Origin: Holophagaceae bacterium
Lineage (GTDB): Bacteria; Acidobacteriota; Holophagae; Holophagales; Holophagaceae
Direction of reading: 5' to 3'
Length of the DNA stretch: 64,000 nucleotides
Assembly (NCBI GenBank): GCA_016720465.1
Contig: JADKKO010000004.1
Coordinates: forward strand, 496,001 to 560,000
Part shown: in pieces, positions 57,572 through 64,000 of the stretch
How positions within the stretch are numbered: the first letter of the stretch is position 1
Layout: every line of letters starts with the position of its first letter
Notes under the pieces: generated by a model
What the model saw: the letters and a program-made list of their open reading frames with translations, nothing else
Database searches by the model: none
What the model was told of the DNA's origin: nothing
Made by a program: the position numbers and the translations under genes

Positions 57572-60500
57572 ATGAGCCCGATCCTCCAGTACCGTCCGGC
57601 GGACCGCGGCTTCCTCATCTGCCTGCCCCGGGAAGCGGACCAGGCCGATTGGCTGAGGACGCTCCGGTCCCTGCCGGGCAACCTGCAGGGGAAGGAAAGG
57701 CTCACGCCCGCCAAGGCCCAGCTCTTCCTGCCGGATTCCTCCATCATGGAATTGCACACGGTGCCCCTCCGCTGGCAGCGGGCCTATCCCTGGCTCTCCT
57801 CGCTGCCGCCGGATCCGGAGCTGCTGGGCGGAAGCCTGGCCTTCTGGGTGAGCGCCCTGAGGCTGCTGCAATCGTTGATCATCCGCGGCGCCATCCTGCC
57901 GACCCTCGACACTGATTCGCAGCCCTGGCGCGCCCACTGGGGCACCAGCTTCACAAGTCCTTCGGACCGCGAGGCCTTCGACGCCTTAACGCGCGCCATG
58001 CCTGCGTCGGCCCTGGCCTTTCCGGAAGGCGATGAATGGGTGTTCACCAAGGGCCTGCAATTGGGTTGCCTGGATTCCTTCGAAGTGGACGACGACCTGG
58101 CCATGCCGCCCAGCGCCGAGGATGTCCTGCGGGCCTTCCTGGAAGACGGCGCGGATTTCCTGGTGCGCTTCGTGGCAGGCACCCTGCGGCCCGGCGAGGA
58201 TCCCCGGCTCGGCCTGATCCACCGCCTGCGCGGCCACAAGCGGGACCGCCTGCCCTGGGACGAGCGGCTCATGGTGGCGCTGTCTCATCCCATGAATGAA
58301 TTTCCCACCACCGGCGTCACGGAGCGCACCATCGGCGAGCAGTTGGCGCAATGGGGCGAGAGCGCGCAGACCCAGTGGATCCGGCCCAGCCTGCAGCTTG
58401 AGGCGCCGCCGGTGCCCAAGCAGGAGGCCATCCAGGAGGCGGACCGCCTGTCCGAAGAAGGCTGGACCCTCAAGGTCGGCCTGGAAACATCCGATGGCCA
58501 CGCCCTCAGCGTCGACCGGCTTTGGGACGCGGCCCTTTCGGCGGAACCGGACGTGTTGCAGGCCCGCCAGGTGCTGTTGCGCGGATTGGCGCGGGCCATG
58601 CCGTTCTTCCCGCCGCTGCAGGGCACCCTGGCCGGGCAGCGTCCGGTGGATCTCAAACTTCTGCCCACCGAAGCCTGGCTCTTCCTGACCAAGGGCGCCA
58701 AGCAGCTCAAGGAAGCGGGATTCCTGGTGGAAATTCCGGAAGAGCTGGCGGAGTTCGGCGGCGCGCGGCGCCTGCGCGCCAAGGTCCGCCTGGGTGCCCG
58801 GGACATGGCCGCCACCGGGCCCGGCGAACATATGGATCCCTATGCTCCGCCTGGACTCGACACGGCCGTGAGCGCCGACTGGTCCCTGATGCTGGGCAGC
58901 GACGCCCTCAGCATCGAGGACTTCGCCCAGATGGCGAGCCTCAAGCATCCGCTGGTGGCCTGGAAGGGCAAGTGGGTGGCCCTGGATCCGGAGACCCTGC
59001 AGCAGATCACCACCGTCATCCAAGCCAGCCGGGGCACCGGGTTCGAGCGCATGACCCGCGGCGAAGCCCTGGCCGCCGCGTTGACGGGGACCGCCCACAT
59101 CAAGGGCATCAGCGAAGCCATCGAAGTGGAAGTGGCGGGGGATTTCGGCGCGGCCCTGAACGAATTGAAAGTGCTGCCGGACCGGCCCATCCGCCAGCCG
59201 GAAAGTTTCCACGGCGAGTTGCGGCCCTACCAGGTCCGCGGCCTGGCGTGGCTCGAAGGGTTGTCGCGGCTGGGCCTCGGCGGCATCCTCGCCGACGACA
59301 TGGGCCTCGGCAAGACCATCCAGATGATCGCCTTGCTGCTGCACCGCCAGCACCAGAATCCGAAGGCCGGATTGCCGACGCTGCTGGTCTGCCCCACCTC
59401 CCTGCTGGGCAACTGGGAGCGGGAGCTGGAGCGCTTCGGCCCCACTCTGCCGGTCTTCGTGCACCACGGCAACAACCGCGACGAACTGCCGAGGGCCTTC
59501 AAGCCCCACACGGTGGTGCTCACCACCTACGGCGTGGCGCGCCGCGAGGAAGAAGTCTTCGCGCCGCGCACCTGGGGCATCGTGGTGGTCGACGAGGCCC
59601 AGGCCATCAAGAATGCGGGCAGCGCCCAGGCCAAGGCCATCCGCAAGCTGCGCGGCCATTGCCGCCTGGCGCTCACGGGCACGCCCATCGAGAACCGCCT
59701 CTCGGAACTGTGGTCCATCCTGGCCTTCACGCTGCCCGGCTACCTGGGCAATGAATCGAGCTTCAAGGACCTTTTCGCCACGCCCATCGAGAAATACCGC
59801 GACCCCGAAGCCGCGGGGAACCTGCGGGCCCGCATCGCGCCGTTCATCCTGCGCCGCCTCAAGACCGATCGCAGCATCATCCAGGACTTGCCGGACAAGC
59901 AGGAGATGAAGGTCTACACGCAGCTCACCAAGGAACAGGCTCTGCTCTACCAGGCCCGCGTGGAGCAGATGGAGCAGGACCTGGATTCCGCCAAGACCGG
60001 CATCGAACGCCGCGGCCGCATCCTGGCGCTGCTCACGCACCTGAAGCAGATCTGCAACCATCCCTCGCAGTTCCTCAAGGCCCAGGGGCCCTACAAGGCC
60101 CGCAGCGGCAAGCTGGACCGCCTCACGGAAATGCTCGAAGAGGTCATCGAGAGCGGCGACAAGGCCATCGTGTTCACCCAGTTCAAGGAGATGGGGGACC
60201 GCCTGCAGATCCATCTCCAGGATGTGCTGGGCTTCGAGCCGCCCTTCCTGCACGGCGGCACCAGCCGCACCGAACGGGATGAACTGGTCCGCACCTTCCA
60301 AGAGGACCCGTTGGCGCCGCCGGTGTTCCTGCTGTCGCTCAAGGCCGGTGGCGTGGGTCTGAACCTCACCGCGGCCACGCACGTGTTCCACTTCGACCGC
60401 TGGTGGAACCCCGCCGTGGAGGACCAGGCCACGGACCGCACCTACCGCATCGGCCAGACGCGCAACGTGCAGGTCCACAAACTGGTGACCATGGGCACCC

Positions 60501-60994
60501 TGGAAGAGAAGATCGACGCCATGCTGGAGAGCAAGCGCGACTTGGCGGACCGCGTGGTGGGCAGCGGAGAGGGCTGGCTCACGGAGCTGGACGACGAGGC
60601 CCTGCGCCGCCTCGTGAGCCTCGATCCCAACGTGGAGATCATGGAGGGAGAGGGCAACGGCAATGGCAATGGCCATGGCAATGGGAATGGCAACGGATTG
60701 AACGCCAAGGACTTGGTGCGCCGGGTGACCGCGGATTCAGTGCAGGAGCCCATGGCCGAGCCCTACCGGGAACCATCTGAGACGGTGGTTTCAAACCCGG
60801 ATGAAAAAAATCCGAACGGGGAATCGGTTGCCGAAAACGACGACGAAGGCGACGAGGTCATCATTCTCGACCAGCAGAAGCCTGCCCTCGGAGCGCCGGA
60901 GGAAGCGGCGCTGGCCAAGCCCGCCAAACCCGCCAAACCGCGCGTCGCCAGGACTCCGCGCGCTCCCGCCAAACGCAGCGGGGTGATCTCGTGA
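57572..60994 (+). CDS. SNF2-family DNA-dependent ATPase (HepA/RapA-like)
   Basis: 1140 residues. N-terminal 550 residues are the bacterial SNF2-associated region; the helicase core starts near 550: RPYQVRGLAWLEGL, Walker A DDMGLGKTIQMIALLL, DEAQ box VVVDEAQAIKN, LTGTPIENRLSELWSI, and motif VI DRTYRIGQTRNVQVHKLVT. The C-terminus has a Gly-Asn repeat linker (about 1027-1043) and a basic Lys/Pro/Ala tail. Likely remodels protein-DNA complexes. It overlaps a SWIM-domain gene, its usual neighbour in bacteria. Confidence 0.93.
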   Translation: MSPILQYRPADRGFLICLPREADQADWLRTLRSLPGNLQGKERLTPAKAQLFLPDSSIMELHTVPLRWQRAYPWLSSLPPDPELLGGSLAFWVSALRLLQSLIIRGAILPTLDTDSQPWRAHWGTSFTSPSDREAFDALTRAMPASALAFPEGDEWVFTKGLQLGCLDSFEVDDDLAMPPSAEDVLRAFLEDGADFLVRFVAGTLRPGEDPRLGLIHRLRGHKRDRLPWDERLMVALSHPMNEFPTTGVTERTIGEQLAQWGESAQTQWIRPSLQLEAPPVPKQEAIQEADRLSEEGWTLKVGLETSDGHALSVDRLWDAALSAEPDVLQARQVLLRGLARAMPFFPPLQGTLAGQRPVDLKLLPTEAWLFLTKGAKQLKEAGFLVEIPEELAEFGGARRLRAKVRLGARDMAATGPGEHMDPYAPPGLDTAVSADWSLMLGSDALSIEDFAQMASLKHPLVAWKGKWVALDPETLQQITTVIQASRGTGFERMTRGEALAAALTGTAHIKGISEAIEVEVAGDFGAALNELKVLPDRPIRQPESFHGELRPYQVRGLAWLEGLSRLGLGGILADDMGLGKTIQMIALLLHRQHQNPKAGLPTLLVCPTSLLGNWERELERFGPTLPVFVHHGNNRDELPRAFKPHTVVLTTYGVARREEEVFAPRTWGIVVVDEAQAIKNAGSAQAKAIRKLRGHCRLALTGTPIENRLSELWSILAFTLPGYLGNESSFKDLFATPIEKYRDPEAAGNLRARIAPFILRRLKTDRSIIQDLPDKQEMKVYTQLTKEQALLYQARVEQMEQDLDSAKTGIERRGRILALLTHLKQICNHPSQFLKAQGPYKARSGKLDRLTEMLEEVIESGDKAIVFTQFKEMGDRLQIHLQDVLGFEPPFLHGGTSRTERDELVRTFQEDPLAPPVFLLSLKAGGVGLNLTAATHVFHFDRWWNPAVEDQATDRTYRIGQTRNVQVHKLVTMGTLEEKIDAMLESKRDLADRVVGSGEGWLTELDDEALRRLVSLDPNVEIMEGEGNGNGNGHGNGNGNGLNAKDLVRRVTADSVQEPMAEPYREPSETVVSNPDEKNPNGESVAENDDEGDEVIILDQQKPALGAPEEAALAKPAKPAKPRVARTPRAPAKRSGVIS

Positions 60995-61941
60995 TGCATC
61001 CCGCGAACCGGTTCGGAACGACCTGGTGGGGACGGCTCTGGATCCGTGGCCTTGAACAATTGAGCGACGACTATGAGAACCGCCTCCCGCGGGGCCTGAA
61101 ATACGCCGAAGAGGGGGCCGTGTCCCACTTCACGGTGAGCCCCGGCCTGATCGAAGCCCGCGTCCACGGCCGCAAGACCTACACCGTGACGTTGGGGCTT
61201 CCCGCCCTCACGCAAACCCAATGGGAGCGGGCCTTCCAGCGCCTCAGCCAGGAGAGCCGCTTCGTGGCGTCGCTGCTGGCGGGGGAGATGCCCCAGGGCC
61301 TCGACGAAACCTTCCGCGAATCCGGCGCCAGCCTCTATCCACGGGTGCCCAAGGAACTGCAGACCCATTGCGATTGCCCGGACTGGGCCAACCCCTGCAA
61401 GCACGTGGCGGCCGTCTGCTACGTGATGGCCGAGGCCCTGGACCGGGATCCCTGGCTGCTCTTCGATCTGCGCGGCAAGACCCGGGCCGATGTGCTCGAG
61501 GCCCTGCAAGCCCTCGTGGACCAGGCCACGCCAGAGACCCCCAAGAAGCGGGGCCGGCCGAAAAAGGAGACCTCGGTTCCGGGACTGCTCAAGCACCACG
61601 AGGCTTCAGTGGATCCGTGGCGGCGGGTGGCTCCTGAGGCCTTCGACGCGCTTCCGGCGGACCTTCCGCACATCGTCATCCCGCGCTCCATCCCTCCGGA
61701 TCCGGACGTGTTCTCGCAGCTCGGACCCCTGCCCCACGCCCGCATCGAAGCGAGCCTGTGCCTGGCCGCTCTGCTGCACCGCACGGCCCAATGGACGCAG
61801 AAGCAGATCGAGGAAGGCACCACCGAGCTGGAGGACCAGGGGCACGAAGATGCCGTGGCCTCGCCTTTCGACAGCCCCTCCGCGCTCACCGCCTCGCCCA
61901 CCCGGCCCTGGCGGGCGAAGAAGCGGCGCCGGAAGGGGTAG
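60994..61941 (+). CDS. SWIM zinc-finger protein, partner of the SNF2 ATPase
   Basis: 315 residues (GTG 60991 or ATG 60994). SWIM motif CDCPDWANPCKHVAAVCYVM (CxCx8CxH) at about residue 127 and TTWWGRLWIRGLEQ at the N-terminus, typical of SWIM proteins encoded with SNF2 helicases. C-terminal basic tail (RAKKRRRKG). SWIM domains bind DNA or protein; the stop-start overlap with the ATPase indicates a complex. Confidence 0.9.
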   Translation: MHPANRFGTTWWGRLWIRGLEQLSDDYENRLPRGLKYAEEGAVSHFTVSPGLIEARVHGRKTYTVTLGLPALTQTQWERAFQRLSQESRFVASLLAGEMPQGLDETFRESGASLYPRVPKELQTHCDCPDWANPCKHVAAVCYVMAEALDRDPWLLFDLRGKTRADVLEALQALVDQATPETPKKRGRPKKETSVPGLLKHHEASVDPWRRVAPEAFDALPADLPHIVIPRSIPPDPDVFSQLGPLPHARIEASLCLAALLHRTAQWTQKQIEEGTTELEDQGHEDAVASPFDSPSALTASPTRPWRAKKRRRKG

Positions 61942-61961
61942 GCTTTTCCAGAGGAGCACCC

Positions 61962-62336
61962 ATGCAGACCATCTCGACACCCGCCGCGCCAGCCGCCATC
62001 GGGCCCTACAGCCAGGGGCAGATCTCGGGCGGATTCCTTTTCAGCGCGGGCCAGATCCCACTGATCCCGGAAACCATGGACATGGTGACCGGTCCCATCG
62101 AGGACCAGACCCGGCGCGTGCTGCAGAATCTGGACGCGGTGCTGGCGGCCGCGGGGACCTCGTGGCCGCGGGTGGTGAAGACCACCGTGTTCCTCACGGA
62201 CCTGGCGGATTTCGCCGCCTTCAACGCCGTGTACGGCGGGCATCTCGGCGATGCCAAGCCCGCGCGCAGCACCGTGCAGGTGGCCGCCCTGCCCAAGGGC
62301 GCCAAGGTCGAGATCGAGCTGATCGCCGAAGTCTGA
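61962..62336 (+). CDS. ridA: RidA family reactive-intermediate deaminase
   Basis: 124 residues: IGPYSQGQISGGFLFSAGQI, QTRRVLQNLDAVLAAAG, VVKTTVFLTDLADFAAFNAV, and ARSTVQVAALPKGAKVEIEL with the conserved Arg (about residue 103) and the Glu near the end. Hydrolyses 2-aminoacrylate-type enamines. It is the ordinary stand-alone RidA, separate from the deaminase domain fused to AmnA. RBS GAGGAG just before the ATG. Confidence 0.93.
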   Translation: MQTISTPAAPAAIGPYSQGQISGGFLFSAGQIPLIPETMDMVTGPIEDQTRRVLQNLDAVLAAAGTSWPRVVKTTVFLTDLADFAAFNAVYGGHLGDAKPARSTVQVAALPKGAKVEIELIAEV

Positions 62337-62381
62337 GGGTGCGCAAGGCGGCGCGGCCAGCGGCCGCCGCGTGGTCGAATC

Positions 62382-62834
62382 TCACTCCTCTTCGGTTTCG
62401 CCGATGCTTTCATCCACATCCTTCCACCGGGCCTGGGCGTGGTAGGCCGGGTCTTCGAGCTTCTGGAGGAACGCGGTCATGCGCGGACCCCAGGTGGACG
62501 CCTCCACGGCGCCTGCGGGCGCATGCGGCAACAGATCCTTCGGGGCTTCCTCCAGGCAAAGCTGGGTGAGGATCAGGCTCTGCTGGTAGTTTTCGCCCAC
62601 GGGCATGAGATTGGCCGCCAGGGTATCCAGGATGTCGGCCAAAGCTTCGTCCTCGACGGTTTCGGACAGGGGTTCCAGAAGGTCCACCACCTGGTGCCGG
62701 GCCAGGGCCAGCTTGAGGAACAGCCGCTGCAATTCGTTGGCCTTGGCGCCCTTCGCGAGGGCGTGGGCGGCGTCCTCCAGGTGGGGATGGAGTTTCTTGA
62801 AGAGGAGGGAGAGGGCGGTTTCAGCGGGAGTCAT
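62382..62834 (-). CDS. Helical cytoplasmic protein of unknown function
   Basis: 150 residues, largely alpha-helical and acidic at the C-terminus (DESIGETEEE), with LLFKKLHPHLEDAAHALAKG, LFLKLALARHQVVDLLEPLS and LTQLCLEEAPKDLLPHAP. No family recognised and no signal peptide. It is divergent from the Hpt gene. Confidence 0.65.
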   Translation of the reverse strand: MTPAETALSLLFKKLHPHLEDAAHALAKGAKANELQRLFLKLALARHQVVDLLEPLSETVEDEALADILDTLAANLMPVGENYQQSLILTQLCLEEAPKDLLPHAPAGAVEASTWGPRMTAFLQKLEDPAYHAQARWKDVDESIGETEEE

Positions 62835-62881
62835 GATGATGAAAGCCTATCGTGAGGATCGAAAACTGCGAGAATCCCCTT

Positions 62882-63253
62882 ATGGGTCTTCCCTTGCTGG
62901 ATGAGTCGAAACTGCAGCAGCTCCTCGATCTGGACGAGGGGAACACGTTGCTGCTGGGGGAGATGGCCGCGTTGTTCAAGGCTGAAACGCCCCGGCGGCT
63001 GGCGGCGATCCGGACAGGTCTGGAAACCGGAAACGCTTCGGTGGTCATGGAAGCGGCCCATGCTTTGAAAGGCGCCTCGGGGCTGATGGGGGCGCAGATC
63101 GTCTTCGCCCTGGCCCGGGAGCTGGAGATGAAAGCCAAAGCGGGTGACTTGCCCTCCGGGGAGGTCGCCTTCGAGGCGTGGACCAGGTTGGACGAAGCGG
63201 TCCTGAAGGCCCAGGAAGCCATCGATTATTTCCTCTCAAAGATCACACCCTGA
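62882..63253 (+). CDS. Histidine phosphotransfer (Hpt) protein
   Basis: 123 residues from ATG 62882 (GTG 62852 also in frame). The Hpt signature is AAHALKGASGLMGA with the phospho-His, in a helical bundle (LLGEMAALFKAETPRRLAAI before it, LARELEMKAKAGDL after). Relays phosphate between hybrid kinases and response regulators; the receiver-HD-GYP gene 43 bases downstream is a likely target. Confidence 0.9.
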   Translation: MGLPLLDESKLQQLLDLDEGNTLLLGEMAALFKAETPRRLAAIRTGLETGNASVVMEAAHALKGASGLMGAQIVFALARELEMKAKAGDLPSGEVAFEAWTRLDEAVLKAQEAIDYFLSKITP

Positions 63254-63296
63254 GTTAATGTTTTCAGTGCAGCCCTTCAAAGGTCACGAGGCTTCT

Positions 63297-64000
63297 ATGT
63301 CGGATATCCAGGTGGTTCCAGAGCGGACCACCATTCTTTCGGTGGATGACCAGGCGCTCGTCCGGTTGGCCCTCTCCCGGATCCTGGAAAAGAAGGGGTT
63401 CCGATGCCTGGAGGCCGAGGATTTCGACCAGGCCATGGAGCGGCTGGACAGCAATTCGGTGGATCTCGTATTGTGCGACTTGCACATGCCGGGCCGCAGC
63501 GGCTTGGATCTGGTGGCCGCGCTGGCGGACCGGATTCCGGATCTGGCCATCGTGATGGTGAGTTCGGCCGATGACACGGACCTGGCGCTGGAGTGCCTCG
63601 AAAAAGGCGCCTATGGATATGTGCTCAAGCCCTTCAAGGCGCGCGAGATCCTGATCCAGGTGAACGGGGCCCTGCGCCGCCGCATGCTGGAACTGGACTA
63701 CCGGGACCGGGAACGGGTGCTGGCCCAGAAGGTGCGGGAACAGACGGCCGAAATCCGGGAGTCCAGGGACGAGATTTCCTTCAGGCTGCTGGCGGCCTCG
63801 GAGCAGCGGGATACGGAAACCGGCTCCCACATCCGGCGCATCGGCCTTTATGCGGCCGCCATCGCCCGCCTTCTGGATTGGAACGAGGAAGCGGTGGATT
63901 GCATCCGCGCCGCGGCCCCCATGCACGACATCGGCAAGATCGGCGTGCCGGACCGCATCCTCCAGAAGCCCGGAGCCCTCACGGAGCAGGAATGGGTCCT
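63297..64000 (+). CDS. Response regulator with HD-GYP domain (cut by window edge)
   Basis: At least 234 residues from ATG 63297: receiver domain (ILSVDDQALVRLALSRIL, Asp in LVLCDLHMPGRSGLD, Lys in YVLKPF), a coiled linker (about 125-160), and the start of an HD-GYP domain (ETGSHIRRIGLYAAAIARLL, HDIGKIGVPDRILQKPG). HD-GYP domains degrade cyclic di-GMP, so the Hpt-regulator pair probably links phosphorelay to c-di-GMP. The GYP part lies outside. Confidence 0.93.
   Translation, partial: MSDIQVVPERTTILSVDDQALVRLALSRILEKKGFRCLEAEDFDQAMERLDSNSVDLVLCDLHMPGRSGLDLVAALADRIPDLAIVMVSSADDTDLALECLEKGAYGYVLKPFKAREILIQVNGALRRRMLELDYRDRERVLAQKVREQTAEIRESRDEISFRLLAASEQRDTETGSHIRRIGLYAAAIARLLDWNEEAVDCIRAAAPMHDIGKIGVPDRILQKPGALTEQEWV

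Noticed and set aside
61962..62336. RidA gene as the 2-aminomuconate deaminase of the amn pathway
   Set aside because: It is an ordinary RidA, 33 kb away and following a helicase pair; the AmnD-like domain is fused to AmnA instead.

Overview
The window looks like the origin-proximal part of a GC-rich Gram-negative bacterial chromosome. My best guess is Acidobacteriota, class Holophagae (Geothrix/Holophaga-like). This is inferred from the dnaA / rpmH-rnpA-yidC-jag-mnmE-gatB order, two parS-like sites, many two-component proteins, an ACE-like M2 peptidase and a tryptophan dioxygenase operon. No rRNA or tRNA gene was seen, so the taxon cannot be confirmed here.

Layout. 1-6.3 kb: origin block; dnaA is cut by the window edge, and the rpmH/rnpA junction is damaged by long G runs. 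6.35-12.5 kb: a trans-sulfuration-type PLP enzyme translationally coupled to a ThiS-like sulfur carrier, a lipoprotein, ribD, ftsY and a TPR protein. 12.6-19.6 kb: lon, nrdR, then a response regulator and hybrid kinase bracketed by two inverted copies of a non-coding element with terminal inverted repeats, then osmC. 19.6-29.0 kb: a phospholipase D-type protein and a tryptophan/aminophenol catabolic operon (tryptophan 2,3-dioxygenase, SDR, LLM flavoenzyme, asparaginase-like protein, aminomuconate-semialdehyde dehydrogenase, AmnB-like dioxygenase, and an AmnA-AmnD fusion). Short inverted-repeat elements sit in three of its gaps. 29.0-34.3 kb: M2 peptidase and two more sensor proteins.

34.7-48.9 kb is the most unusual region. 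The molybdate operon modABC is followed by two further diverged copies of the modC 3' end, separated by small gene sets, and then by an integron-like array. Four good attC-like sites (38.5, 39.4, 41.6 and 47.7 kb) and some weaker ones separate unrelated genes: a toxin-antitoxin pair, DUF1801, a dihydrofolate-reductase-like protein, an epoxide hydrolase, a YidD-like protein, an OLD-family ATPase/TOPRIM nuclease interrupted by an IS3 element, DUF4342, DinB and a serine hydrolase. No integron integrase is present, so this is a CALIN-type array (attC cluster lacking an integrase) anchored at modC. Some cassettes are much more AT-rich than the host.

49-64 kb returns to core-type genes: a small P-loop kinase, a LytTR two-component pair, secreted repeat and Spy-like proteins, glycine decarboxylase subunits gcvPA/gcvPB, a frameshifted RNase PH, rpiB, an SNF2 helicase with a SWIM partner, RidA, an Hpt protein and a truncated HD-GYP response regulator at the right edge. 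Several anomalies (G runs, rph frameshift, gcvPB extension) could be sequencing or assembly errors and should be read that way first.
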